Source of the DNA: Agarilytica sp045430345
GTDB lineage: Bacteria > Pseudomonadota > Gammaproteobacteria > Pseudomonadales > Cellvibrionaceae
Direction of reading: 5' to 3'
Assembly (NCBI GenBank): GCA_045430345.1
Contig: JAILXT010000001.1
Location: 1,054,001 to 1,118,000, forward strand
DNA length: 64,000 nucleotides
Part shown: positions 41,214-50,711 of the stretch, one piece after another
Position numbering within the stretch: the stretch's first letter is position 1
Layout: each line of letters opens with the position of its first letter
Notes under the pieces: model-generated
The model's database searches: none
What the model was told of the DNA's origin: nothing
Seen by the model: the letters and a program-made list of their open reading frames with translations, nothing else
Position numbers and translations under genes: made by a program

Positions 41214-42287
41214 TTACTTGAATGCAGCAGACAAAATTTCCCCAGTTATCTTATTTAGCGACAATACTTTGTCCACAGCACCCAGCTGAACCGCAGCCCC
41301 AGGCATGCCCCATACCACACTGCTATCTTCATCTTGTGCAATTGTTGTACAGTCCGATTGCTTCATTCTCAATAATGCTTCTGATCCATCATTTCCCATC
41401 CCGGTTAACATTACCCCCATGGCATTATTTCCAGCGGCCTCAATTACCGAATCAAACAATACCTCTACCGATGGACGATGACGGTTAACAAAATCACTGG
41501 CACTCAATTTACACATATACCCCATCGAGGTATTAACGATCTGCAAATGCATATGCCCCGGCGCGATATACACGCACCCAGGCTCAATTTTCTGATTATC
41601 CTCGGCTTCGTATACTTTCATGGCAGACATACTGTCTACCCTTGCGGCGTATGACTTAGAGAATGACTCGGGAATATGCTGCACCACCACAACCGGGGGC
41701 GAATTTTCGGGTAACGCAGATACAACTTCTTTAATTGCCTCTGTACCACCTGTCGATGCCCCAATCGCACAAATAAATTTAGGGCGAAGGCTCTTAGACT
41801 TTACCAATGATGCATTCGATACAGACTTGCTCTTTAACTGTACCGGCGCGGAATCTTCGTGAAATGGCCGCACGCGCGCGCGCGCAGCATTCACAACCTT
41901 TTCTATGATGGTGTCCTTATACTGCTCCAAGGATCCACCACCTTCTGTTTTAGGCTTAGGGACAAAATCGATAGCCCCCAACTCTAAAGCTTCTAGAGTT
42001 GACGGAGCCCCCTCTTGCGTAAGCGTGGAAATCATGACCACTGGCATAGGCCGTAAACGCATCAAGTTCTTGAGGAAAGTAATGCCGTTCATTTTAGGCA
42101 TTTCAATATCCAGCGTAATCACATCAGGGTTATGCTTTTTTATTAGATCTCGCGCTTCAAACGCATCCTTAGCCGACGCAACCACATCAAGCCGGCTGTC
42201 CGATTCTAAAATTTCTGTCAGCACCGCCCGAATTAGGGCAGAGTCATCAACAATCATGACTTTAATGAGCGCTTTTGTCTGGTTCAT
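41214..42287 (-). CDS. cheB: CheB, chemoreceptor methylesterase
   Basis: A 357-aa response regulator. The receiver domain has phospho-acceptor Asp60 in DVITLDIEMPKMNGI. The C-terminal methylesterase/deamidase domain has catalytic Ser178 (AIGASTGGTEAI), His204 (VVQHIPESFS) and the Asp in GVMLTGMGNDGSEALL. CheB demethylates receptors when phosphorylated by CheA, for adaptation. It follows cheD by 36 bp in a cheA-cheW-mcp-cheR-cheD-cheB order. Confidence 0.96.
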   Translation of the reverse strand: MNQTKALIKVMIVDDSALIRAVLTEILESDSRLDVVASAKDAFEARDLIKKHNPDVITLDIEMPKMNGITFLKNLMRLRPMPVVMISTLTQEGAPSTLEALELGAIDFVPKPKTEGGGSLEQYKDTIIEKVVNAARARVRPFHEDSAPVQLKSKSVSNASLVKSKSLRPKFICAIGASTGGTEAIKEVVSALPENSPPVVVVQHIPESFSKSYAARVDSMSAMKVYEAEDNQKIEPGCVYIAPGHMHLQIVNTSMGYMCKLSASDFVNRHRPSVEVLFDSVIEAAGNNAMGVMLTGMGNDGSEALLRMKQSDCTTIAQDEDSSVVWGMPGAAVQLGAVDKVLSLNKITGEILSAAFK

Positions 42288-42323
42288 TCAATCACCTATT
42301 CACATACTCAACGCAACATAGAA

Positions 42324-42953
42324 CTAAAATAGTTCGATATCGCTCTGATCCGGCTTCTTCGTCATCGTATCGTAGTACTCGCGCTCTCTTCGCTCGATCG
42401 TATCGTTCGCACGCGACTTCAGTCTTTTTAACTTTACGGCCCCCGTGTCAGGGAAATACAACACCTTTCTGGGACAATCACTACCAAGATCATGCGCATT
42501 TACACGTAGACCTTCTTTATCAATAAAATCTAAAACAAACTCAATATTCCGCCCACCGATATCGATCTGGCTAAGGTTAGATAGAACACGTCCTCCGCCA
42601 AAAAGTTTTACTTCTAAATTTGATTTTTTCCCGCCTTGCTTCAGAATCTCATTCACAAGGTATTCCATCGCCCAGTTTCCATACGCCAGTTCCGATGTGA
42701 TCGCGCTGTCGCTTTTTTCACCCGCGCGTATCGGCAACATGAAATGGTTCATACCGCCCACGCCTAAACGCGTATCGCGAACACAGGCTGCGATACAGGA
42801 CCCCAAAACCGTCACAATCATTTCTCCGGTTTTGCTCACATAGCATTCACCCGGTAAAATTTTCGCAGCGGGTTGGTTCATACGCGGGTCCCAATAGCGA
42901 TTGATATGCTCGAAACCTTTAATCGTTGGTGTTGTTAGTTTTTTCCTAAACAC
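42324..42953 (-). CDS. cheD: CheD, receptor glutamine deamidase
   Basis: A 209-aa CheD with catalytic Cys53 and His70 (MIVTVLGSCIAACVRD... VGGMNHFMLP). It deamidates specific Gln residues of chemoreceptors and can act with CheC-type phosphatases. The start is GTG 42953 with AGAAGGG ahead. It is longer than typical (about 160-170), with a C-terminal Arg/Lys-rich tail (KLKRLKSRANDTIERREREYYDTMTKKPDQSDIELF). It begins 11 bp after cheR. Confidence 0.92.
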   Translation of the reverse strand: MFRKKLTTPTIKGFEHINRYWDPRMNQPAAKILPGECYVSKTGEMIVTVLGSCIAACVRDTRLGVGGMNHFMLPIRAGEKSDSAITSELAYGNWAMEYLVNEILKQGGKKSNLEVKLFGGGRVLSNLSQIDIGGRNIEFVLDFIDKEGLRVNAHDLGSDCPRKVLYFPDTGAVKLKRLKSRANDTIERREREYYDTMTKKPDQSDIELF

Positions 42954-42964
42954 ACCAAGCCCTT

Positions 42965-43819
42965 CTATACATTTCGTTCATATATCGTGCGGCCTTTCGC
43001 TGCAAAACGGGTGGTAATATTATGTAAGCTTTCTGAGTGACCGATAAACAAACGCCCCTTTTCTGTCAATATATTCGCATAACGATCGAACAGCGTTCGC
43101 TGTGTATCCGCATTAAAATAAATAACCACGTTACGACAAAAGATAATATCGAAAGGCCCTTTCATTGGCCACTCGTGTAACAAGTTAAGCTGTTTAAATG
43201 TGATTAAATCAGCAACATTATCTTTTACGCGCACATTTTCTTTGGCTTTATCCACGCATAAAAATTTTCGATACAAATCCGGGATACCATCCGCACGCTC
43301 AACTGTGTATACACCTTCTTTTGCTTTCTGCACAACATTGGAATCAAGATCTGTCGCCAGCACCTTGACGTCCCAATTTTTTAACTGCGTAAACGTTCGC
43401 AGAACCATCGCAATAGAATAAGGCTCTTCCCCCGTAGAACACCCTGCAGACCAGATCCGTATACGTTTGGTTTGGGCATTTTTTTTCAGGAGATCAGGGA
43501 TAACGTCAGATTTTAGATATTCGAAGTGGTGGCCCTCACGAAAGAATGACGTGAGGTTTGTCGTAATTGAATTGATGAACTCCGTGGTCTCATCTGTATT
43601 TTGATGGTCAACCAAATCACAGTAATCGGAAAAACGCTCCATTTTTAAGCGGCGTAGCCGTCGCGCTAAGCGACCGTACACCATATTACGTTTATGATCA
43701 CTTAAGGTTATCCCAGTGAGAGAAAAAGTGATTTGCTTTATGCGCTCAAAATCGGAATCTGTCATGGGGAACTCTCGTTCCGAAAAATCCCCCCTGCTAC
43801 CACCGGTTATCGTTGTCAT
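42965..43819 (-). CDS. cheR: CheR, chemoreceptor methyltransferase
   Basis: A 284-aa SAM-dependent methyltransferase. The N-terminal CheR domain (FERIKQITFSLTGITLSDHKRNMVYGRLARRLRRL) is followed by the SAM motif IRIWSAGCSTGEEPYSIAMVL, DLDSNVVQKAKEGVY and DIIFCRNVVIYFN. It methylates receptor Glu residues. The usual start is ATG 43819; an ATG 54 bases further in (MTDSDFE) is an alternative with GAGAG ahead. The neighbouring MCP ends in a motif that may tether CheR. Confidence 0.95.
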   Translation of the reverse strand: MTTITGGSRGDFSEREFPMTDSDFERIKQITFSLTGITLSDHKRNMVYGRLARRLRRLKMERFSDYCDLVDHQNTDETTEFINSITTNLTSFFREGHHFEYLKSDVIPDLLKKNAQTKRIRIWSAGCSTGEEPYSIAMVLRTFTQLKNWDVKVLATDLDSNVVQKAKEGVYTVERADGIPDLYRKFLCVDKAKENVRVKDNVADLITFKQLNLLHEWPMKGPFDIIFCRNVVIYFNADTQRTLFDRYANILTEKGRLFIGHSESLHNITTRFAAKGRTIYERNV

Positions 43820-43830
43820 AAAAATTCAGT

Positions 43831-46539
43831 TTAAAACTCTTCCCATTCATCATCGCTATCGACAGACGATCGAGATGTTTGAGAAAACCCGCCCGATGAA
43901 GAGGCTGGCATGCTGACAGGCGGCGCACTTACCGGGGCTGCACTTTCGTGGCTGGCCGCGTTAGAAAAGAATTCCACCACCTTATTCATTGACTTAGCTT
44001 GATCAGACATCGCTTGCCCTGCGGCAGACGCTTCTTCCACTAAGGCTGCATTTTGTTGCGTCATTTCATCCATTTGGTTAACCGCTGTATTCACCTGCTG
44101 AATACCACTGGATTGCTCTCGCGCTGCCGATGCGATTTCCTGCATTGTCAGCGTGACTTTATCCACCGACTCAACAATTTCAGTAAGTACCTCACCAGAC
44201 CGATTCACCAAGGATGTACCATCCTCGACTTTGCCCACACTGTCGCGAATAAGATCTTTAATCTCTTTCGCGGCACCTGCCGAGCGTTGCGCTAGATTCC
44301 GAACCTCGCCAGCAACAACCGCAAATCCGCGACCTTGCTCTCCTGCACGTGCCGCCTCAACCGCAGCATTAAGTGCGAGTAGGTTTGTTTGGAAGGCAAT
44401 CTCATCAATTACACTGATGATATCGGATATTTTCTTACTGGATTTATTAATCTCATCCATCGCTGATACGGCATCTTTAACAACATCTCCCCCTTCTCTC
44501 GCGAGAGACTGGGCACTGTTTGCCATGTCGTTTGCTTTTTCTGCATTGTCGGCACTTTGTTTAACCGTCGAGGTCATCTCTTCCATACTTGCAGCGGTTT
44601 CCTCCAGTGAAGAGGCTTGCTGCTCTGTACGCTGGCTTAGGTCTGCGTTGCCTTGGGCTATTTCATCTGAAGAGGTCGCGATAGAATTTGCAGAAATTCG
44701 AATATTGGTAATAACTTCGGTGAGCTTATCGGCGGTGGCATTTGCGTCGCTTTTCATTTGCCCAAACGCACCTTGATAGTCACGCGTAATACGTTCAGAG
44801 AGATCCCCCTTCGCCATAGCGCCAAGCATGCGGACGATATCGTTTAGCGCGACTTCCATCGTGCTGACCAAACTATTTAAGCCGTTGCCAAGATTAAGGA
44901 AGAACCCTTCTTTATCATCGGTTTTAATATTGACAGAAAAATCACCCGCTGCCGCAGACTCCACCATCTGATCAATTTGCTTCTCAATCGCGAGCTCTTC
45001 TGTGCGATCCGCCCATTCAACCACCGTCCCCACTCGTTCACCATCCTGAAAGACGGGGTTTGCGATGACCGTGAAAGAACGACCTCCCGCTTGCGCTTTA
45101 CCATGGTATGTACCTTTGAGGTCCTTTAACAGGTTGCGTTGATGAGCAGGGTTTTTATGGAAGATATCGATATTTTTACCTTCCAAATCATTGACATCGA
45201 AATGAGGTAATTGCTTTTTAATATCCGACTCGGCGACGCGCATCATATCGACAACCGCTTTATTAAGATAAATGATATTCGCATCTGCATCCGCGATCAT
45301 TACATTGGTCGTCACGTTATCTAAGGCTTCTTTTACTCGTGCATTTTCCTGCGCTAAAAATTGTTCTTTTTCTTCACGAGCTAGCCGCTCAGTTTTATCT
45401 TCCCACTCAACCACAGTCCCCATGAACTCTCCCTCCTCAGATCGAATAGGGGTCGCTGTAAGGCCAAAGGTCATCCCAGAAATTTTGAGTTCGGTTTTAT
45501 AGGTGCTGGTAAGGTTCTGTAACAATTGGCGTTGATGTGCGGGATTTTGATGGAAATCATCCACGTTTGTCCCGATTAAGTCACTGGTATTAAATTTAGG
45601 CAACGCCGCTTTAAGTTCTGTTTCCCGGTTCTTTAACATATCGCTGACAGCGTGATTCATGTAGATAATATTCATATCCGCATCAGCCATCATGACGGAG
45701 GTATCACAGACATCAAGCGCTTTTCGAATCCGTTCATTTTCCTGCGATTTAGCTAACTCAGCACGCGCTTTTGCGACGCGCTCTGTTTTATCTTCCCACT
45801 CAACCAAAGTGCCCACGCGGTTACCATCCGCATCATTCCACGGCGTAGCTATTAGCCCAAACACTAAATCACCTAATGTAATGTCCGTATTATATGGCTC
45901 AACGAGGTTTTTAAGTAACCCGCGCTGATGAGAAGGATTGACATGAAAGCCATCCACATTGGAACCGATGAGTGTATTCACGTCAAAGTTCGGCAAGACT
46001 TCTTTGATTTTGTTCTGATTACTGCGAAGCATCTCATCCACAGTTTCATTCATATATACGATGTTATTATCATTGTCCGCTAACATCACATTGGCCTGAC
46101 AAAGCTTCAAAGCATTCGCAAGCTGTGACTGCTTTTTATTTTCAGTAATATCCGTCGCAAACTTAACCACTTTGTAGGGTTTGCCATTATCATCCAACAA
46201 AGGATTATATGATGCATGAATCCAAACCGTTTCTTTAGATTTGGTGACGCGCCTAAATTCAGATACAAAGTGCTGACCACGCCCAAGGTTAGACCAAAAA
46301 CTCTGGTATTCTTGAGACCTACGATCCTCATCTTCAATAAAAATTGCGTGGTGTTGCCCAACCACTTCGTCCAAACGATAACCCATCAAGTTTAAAAAAT
46401 TATCATTCGCGTGAAGGATGTTACCAGACAAATCGAACTCGATAACCGCTTGCGCACGATTAACCGCGTCCATTTTATCAGCCAGCTCTTTACAAGCGCT
46501 ATCGTCACCTAGCCCAAGTACGTTCAATAAACCTTTCAT
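43831..46539 (-). CDS. Soluble PAS-domain chemoreceptor with C-terminal EWEEF tether
   Basis: A 902-aa chemoreceptor with no membrane segment, so probably cytoplasmic. A typical PAS/PAC at about 20-135 (DITENKKQ) is followed by three tandem repeats of a PAS-like unit of about 130 aa, each with M(I/L)ADxDxNIIYMN, NPxHQRxLL and GT(L/V)VEWxDxTE. Two HAMP-like segments at 520-640 (GDFSVNIK, KGDLSERI) come next, then the MCP signalling hairpin EIAFQTNLLALNAAVEAARAGEQGRGFAVVAGEVRNLAQRS. The final residues DDEWEEF resemble the CheR/CheB-binding pentapeptide (NWETF). It starts 12 bp after cheW and lies next to cheR and cheB. Redox or energy sensing is inferred from PAS domains only. Confidence 0.92.
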   Translation of the reverse strand: MKGLLNVLGLGDDSACKELADKMDAVNRAQAVIEFDLSGNILHANDNFLNLMGYRLDEVVGQHHAIFIEDEDRRSQEYQSFWSNLGRGQHFVSEFRRVTKSKETVWIHASYNPLLDDNGKPYKVVKFATDITENKKQSQLANALKLCQANVMLADNDNNIVYMNETVDEMLRSNQNKIKEVLPNFDVNTLIGSNVDGFHVNPSHQRGLLKNLVEPYNTDITLGDLVFGLIATPWNDADGNRVGTLVEWEDKTERVAKARAELAKSQENERIRKALDVCDTSVMMADADMNIIYMNHAVSDMLKNRETELKAALPKFNTSDLIGTNVDDFHQNPAHQRQLLQNLTSTYKTELKISGMTFGLTATPIRSEEGEFMGTVVEWEDKTERLAREEKEQFLAQENARVKEALDNVTTNVMIADADANIIYLNKAVVDMMRVAESDIKKQLPHFDVNDLEGKNIDIFHKNPAHQRNLLKDLKGTYHGKAQAGGRSFTVIANPVFQDGERVGTVVEWADRTEELAIEKQIDQMVESAAAGDFSVNIKTDDKEGFFLNLGNGLNSLVSTMEVALNDIVRMLGAMAKGDLSERITRDYQGAFGQMKSDANATADKLTEVITNIRISANSIATSSDEIAQGNADLSQRTEQQASSLEETAASMEEMTSTVKQSADNAEKANDMANSAQSLAREGGDVVKDAVSAMDEINKSSKKISDIISVIDEIAFQTNLLALNAAVEAARAGEQGRGFAVVAGEVRNLAQRSAGAAKEIKDLIRDSVGKVEDGTSLVNRSGEVLTEIVESVDKVTLTMQEIASAAREQSSGIQQVNTAVNQMDEMTQQNAALVEEASAAGQAMSDQAKSMNKVVEFFSNAASHESAAPVSAPPVSMPASSSGGFSQTSRSSVDSDDEWEEF

Positions 46540-46551
46540 TGCATCACCCTT

Positions 46552-47124
46552 CTACTGATTTTCTGACTGTTCTAATTGTTTGCTAATATTCGCAAGGTTG
46601 GGGATATCATCAACCGACAACAATTTATCGATATTAAGTAAAATCACCATTTTTTGATCAACATTTACGAGGCCACGAATAAATTCTGTATTCAGTGAAC
46701 TGCCTATATCTGGCGCGGCTCGCATGTCATCCTCGGATAGCGCGTATACGTCCGACACAGCATCCACCACGATTCCCATTACCCTTTCGCCTTGTTCTGT
46801 TTGAACTTTTAGAACAATCACCACCGTGATAGGCGTATATTCGATGCTTTCCATACCAAAGCACTGCCGTAAATCAATAATAGGGACGATTGTGCCGCGT
46901 AAATTAATCACGCCTTTAATATGCTTAGGGGCATTGGGGATAGGCGTTGCCGATTCCCAACCACGAATTTCCTGAACGCATAAAATGTCCACGCCGTATT
47001 CTTCACCCGCCACAATAAAGGTAAGAAATTGATCCGTTTCATCCGACTCCATCGCCATACCGCCAGCACTATCGATCGTACGTACCGGCTCTTGTGCGAG
47101 CTGTCCCGTTTTTTCTACTTGCAT
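46552..47124 (-). CDS. cheW: CheW, chemotaxis adaptor
   Basis: A 190-aa CheW with a 25-residue N-terminal extension. Core motifs are QFLTFIVAGEEYGVDILCVQEIRGW, HIKGVINLRGTIVPIIDLRQCFGM and VVDAVSDVYALSEDDMRAAPDIG. It couples receptors to CheA. AGGAG lies ahead of the ATG. It starts 9 bp after cheA. Confidence 0.95.
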   Translation of the reverse strand: MQVEKTGQLAQEPVRTIDSAGGMAMESDETDQFLTFIVAGEEYGVDILCVQEIRGWESATPIPNAPKHIKGVINLRGTIVPIIDLRQCFGMESIEYTPITVVIVLKVQTEQGERVMGIVVDAVSDVYALSEDDMRAAPDIGSSLNTEFIRGLVNVDQKMVILLNIDKLLSVDDIPNLANISKQLEQSENQ

Positions 47125-47133
47125 AGGAGTCTC

Positions 47134-49758
47134 CTATAGCCCGGCGTGTTGCGGAGCTGAATGTTGCAACTGGGCCACAAGGCCTTGCGCCGCGTTTTGC
47201 ATTAATGTGTAGTTATCGCCCGCCAAGCGGACAATGCCAGGAATGTCGACGATAAGCGCCACAGTGCCATCACCGAGAATAGTCGCGCCCGATACGCCCT
47301 TCACACGCTTATAATTGTTTTCGAGGCTTTTAATCACCACTTGTTGCTGAGCAAGTAACTCGTCCACCACGATACCCACTTTTTCGCCTTCCGACTCCAC
47401 CACAACCATGAGAGAACCATCAAGGTCTTCATCGTCCATCGGAATATCAAAGGCCTTTGCCAACTGAATAATCGGCACGTATTCTTCGCGTAAACGGAAT
47501 ACGCTACACCCACCGGCAACTTTATTAATAAAATCAGATTTACACTGAAGGGATTCAACGATTGAGACAATGGGGAAAATATAGGTTTGGTTCGCAACTC
47601 GTACAAGCTGGCCATCTAAGATCGCTAAGGTTAACGGCAAACGAATCGTTATTTTTGATCCAAACCCAAACTCAGATTTGATATCGATCGCACCGTTTAA
47701 CGATTGAATATTACGTTTTACAACATCCATCCCAACCCCACGGCCGGATACATCACTGATTTCTTTTGCCGTCGAAAATCCTGGCTGAAAAATAAGGTCG
47801 AAGGCATGATCACGGGATAAATGTTCAGCGTCTGCCGGTGTCAGTATGCCTTTTTCAATCGCTTTTTGTTTGAGCATTTCAGGGTCTAAGCCCTTACCGT
47901 CATCAACCACTTCGATGACGACATTTCCACCTTGATGATAGGCGTTAAGTTTTACTGTGCCCCTTGCTGGCTTGCCTTTCGCTACACGGTCCGCTTCCGT
48001 CTCAATACCATGATCCACGGCATTACGTACCAAATGTACGAGGGGATCGCCAATTTTTTCAAGCACGGTTTTATCTAACTCGGTAGAATCGCCGATAATT
48101 TCCAACTCGATATCTTTGCTGAGGGTTTGGCTTAGATCTCGCACCATGCGCGGGAAACGACTGAATACAAAGCTTATTGGCAACATACGAATACGCATGA
48201 CGCTTTCTTGTAGTTCACGGGTATTTTGCTCTAACTGACTGAGGCCTTCCAATAATTTGGGAAGGCGCTCCAAATCGAAATCGGATCCTAGTTCGCCCAG
48301 CATAGATTGCGTAATGACGAGTTCGCCCACCATGTTGATGAGATTGTCCACTTTATCGATCCCAACGCGAATCGATGACGATTCGGTGGCGGCTGGTTTA
48401 GCTTTTGGCTTCGCGGTTTTTGCCACTCCCGCTGTAGAAACCGGCGCAGCACCATTCGCCTCAACAACTGGCGGCGCTGTTTTTTCACCATCAGCCGGAG
48501 ACGCAGTGGCTTTTTCGTTGATGGCCGTCACCGCATTCGCTTCAGCGACCTCGCTTATTGCTTCGGCAGACGGCATTACTTCATTGAAAACACCGGAAAC
48601 CGGTTGAATATCTATTTTTGCTTCGTCTTCAACCCATTCAAAAATCTCTTTAATTTTTGATTCATCATTTTCACCCGCATCCAGTAGAATCGTCCAACTC
48701 AAGTAACACAATTCAGAATCCATAGACGCAAGGCTTGGCACACGGGAATGTGCCGTCACAGACTTCACGTCGCCGACTTCCGTCAGCGCGACAAACAATT
48801 TGAAAGGGTCATTCCCCGTTCTTAGCACACCCTCTTCTGGATGAAATTCGATTGACCAAAAGGTACTTTCGTCTACTTCCGTTCCCTGATCTTCAGCATT
48901 GGTATCACCTTCGCCAGCCAGCTCAATCGTAATATCTGACTCATCTACAACCCATTCAAAGATTTCCTCAATGGCCTCTTTCGAAACATCTGACTGTAAA
49001 TGAATATCCCAATAACAATAGTTAAGCTCGGGGTCCAAATCGTTGAATTTGGGCATTCGATCGGAGATGGTCGTGCACTGTATTTCACCAAGCGTTCCGA
49101 GTTCACGAATAATACGAATTGGATCATTACCCGTTTTCAGTAATTCAGCGCCCGGATGAAAATTGATTCGCCAATGATTAAGTGCAGCCGACACTGTATT
49201 TTCGGGCTCAGCCGGTTGAGGTGAATCTATAGTCTCCTCAACAGCTTCGACATTACCTGCTTCCTCTTCTACTTCTACTTCAGAAGCGGGAATCCCCATA
49301 ACCACCGATTCTTCTTGTTCTACGGAGGTAGTATCGGCGGATGTATTTGATGATTCTGCACCAGCAGAATCACCGTCAAGAATTTGTGTGAACTGCGCTG
49401 CCACTTCTCTAGACAGTTCTGTATCCGAATCGTCTCCATCCTGAAGAAACGCCAACATCTCTCGTAAACAGTCAACGGACTGCAAGAATAAGTTAACATC
49501 GCTCTTACTCAATCCTTTTTCACCACCACGAATTTGATCGAGTAGGGTTTCAAGGATATGGGTAAATTCCGTTATCTTTTTAAATCCAAATGTCGCGGCA
49601 CCGCCCTTAATGGAGTGGGCCGCACGAAATACAGCGTTAATTACCTCAGCATCCACTTCGTCTGGATCTAACTCCATTAACGAGGATTCCATGATATCCA
49701 CGTTTTCGAAGCTCTCCTCAAAGAAGACCTGATGAAACTGAGACAAGTCGATTGACAT
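47134..49758 (-). CDS. cheA: CheA, chemotaxis histidine kinase, with duplicated TGNDP domain
   Basis: An 874-aa kinase. The P1 domain has His48 in FRAAHSIKGGAATFGF. Between P1 and the kinase core lie two homologous segments, at about 195-285 and 298-390. Each runs W-x-I-x-FHP-x-(2-4)-(L/V)-(K/R)-TGNDP and ends in EIFEWV; they are not the classical CheY-binding P2. Dimerisation (RVGIDKVDNLINMVGELVITQ), ATP-binding (PLVHLVRNAVDHGIE, GRGVGMDVVKRNI, FGFGSKITIRLPLTLAI) and CheW-like domains follow. It phosphorylates CheY and CheB. It starts 32 bp downstream of cheY. Confidence 0.95.
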   Translation of the reverse strand: MSIDLSQFHQVFFEESFENVDIMESSLMELDPDEVDAEVINAVFRAAHSIKGGAATFGFKKITEFTHILETLLDQIRGGEKGLSKSDVNLFLQSVDCLREMLAFLQDGDDSDTELSREVAAQFTQILDGDSAGAESSNTSADTTSVEQEESVVMGIPASEVEVEEEAGNVEAVEETIDSPQPAEPENTVSAALNHWRINFHPGAELLKTGNDPIRIIRELGTLGEIQCTTISDRMPKFNDLDPELNYCYWDIHLQSDVSKEAIEEIFEWVVDESDITIELAGEGDTNAEDQGTEVDESTFWSIEFHPEEGVLRTGNDPFKLFVALTEVGDVKSVTAHSRVPSLASMDSELCYLSWTILLDAGENDESKIKEIFEWVEDEAKIDIQPVSGVFNEVMPSAEAISEVAEANAVTAINEKATASPADGEKTAPPVVEANGAAPVSTAGVAKTAKPKAKPAATESSSIRVGIDKVDNLINMVGELVITQSMLGELGSDFDLERLPKLLEGLSQLEQNTRELQESVMRIRMLPISFVFSRFPRMVRDLSQTLSKDIELEIIGDSTELDKTVLEKIGDPLVHLVRNAVDHGIETEADRVAKGKPARGTVKLNAYHQGGNVVIEVVDDGKGLDPEMLKQKAIEKGILTPADAEHLSRDHAFDLIFQPGFSTAKEISDVSGRGVGMDVVKRNIQSLNGAIDIKSEFGFGSKITIRLPLTLAILDGQLVRVANQTYIFPIVSIVESLQCKSDFINKVAGGCSVFRLREEYVPIIQLAKAFDIPMDDEDLDGSLMVVVESEGEKVGIVVDELLAQQQVVIKSLENNYKRVKGVSGATILGDGTVALIVDIPGIVRLAGDNYTLMQNAAQGLVAQLQHSAPQHAGL

Positions 49759-49790
49759 AATGAACCTAGGAAAGGCGGCGGAATTCGCCG

Positions 49791-50153
49791 CTAAAGTACT
49801 TTATTGATTGTTGCTAATAGCTGATCAGGGTTAAAAGGCTTCACGATCCAGCCTGTCGCACCTGCGGCTTTGCCTTCACTTTTTTTGTCGCTGCTCGATT
49901 CGGTAGTCAGCATCAGAATTGGGGTAAACTTAAAATCCGCTAGCCCTCTTAATTCTTTAATCAAGCTAATGCCATCCATATTCGGCATATTGATATCAGA
50001 GATCACCAGGTCAAACGCCCCCTGTGACTTGGCCGTATTAAGTGCATCAACGCCATCTTCAGCTTCGTGCACATCATGCCCTGCGCTTTTGAGCGTGAAG
50101 CTCACCATTTGCCGCATAGAGGCTGAATCGTCGACGGCTAAAATTTTTGCCAT
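49791..50153 (-). CDS. cheY: CheY-type single-domain response regulator
   Basis: A 120-aa receiver domain: acidic pair Asp8-Asp9, phospho-acceptor Asp53 (DLVISDINMPNMDG), Thr83/84 and Lys105 (WIVKPFNPDQLL). It is adjacent to cheA. It most resembles the TGW-IVKPF subtype near cheA clusters with other receptors (called CheYs in Pseudomonas-type cluster 2); whether it is the motor CheY cannot be told from sequence. No cheZ is in the window. Confidence 0.9.
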   Translation of the reverse strand: MAKILAVDDSASMRQMVSFTLKSAGHDVHEAEDGVDALNTAKSQGAFDLVISDINMPNMDGISLIKELRGLADFKFTPILMLTTESSSDKKSEGKAAGATGWIVKPFNPDQLLATINKVL

Positions 50154-50224
50154 GAAGGAGTCTCCGTATTTCTACTCTTTATTAATCTATTTAGTGATCG
50201 AAGGCTTTAGTACTGCGTACAGCA

Positions 50225-50509
50225 CTAATGCATTCCGAGCGCGTTTTCTAAGCCCAGAACACTCGCGGCCGTTAACAGCTTGTCTGAGGGGTGGTCCCAG
50301 TCCAATGAAATTTGATGCTCTTTAGCGGAGTTCACAAACGCCAAGAGTAGCTGAATGCCTGCGGTATCTGCCCGCGTTACACCACCAGCCTGAATAACGA
50401 TTTTGTCGTTCTCTTCTTCCTCGACTAAGGCTTCGAGCTGCTCATGTAAACCATGCACATTCGCAATGGTTAAATTATCAGGAAGTTGAAAATCCACACT
50501 AATACCCAT
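50225..50509 (-). CDS. STAS-domain protein upstream of cheY
   Basis: A 94-aa single STAS domain (VDFQLPDNLTIANVHGLHEQLEALVEEEENDKIVIQAGGVTRADTAGIQLLLAFVNSAKEHQI). DTAGIQ holds the possible phosphorylation Thr. It resembles MlaB-like/anti-anti-sigma STAS proteins and differs from HsbA. It is the first of the che genes, 70 bp from cheY; the 200-bp gap behind fliJ (50510-50711) may hold its promoter, though none is recognisable. Function in chemotaxis is not known. Confidence 0.85.
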   Translation of the reverse strand: MGISVDFQLPDNLTIANVHGLHEQLEALVEEEENDKIVIQAGGVTRADTAGIQLLLAFVNSAKEHQISLDWDHPSDKLLTAASVLGLENALGMH

Positions 50510-50711
50510 AACACCTTCTCCTCGGCATTTACTAGCTTATGCTTCTCTTCTTAGTCTAGACACAGTTTTAGAACTTGCTACAAAATGCTGGCATTTGAGT
50601 ACACATGTTTTACCCATGCATAAAACGGTTTTTTTATTAGAATTTATTTATTGATCAAGCTAAAACACCATAACCAAAACGTATTAAAAAGCATCGATTA
50701 TCCTTAGCTTT

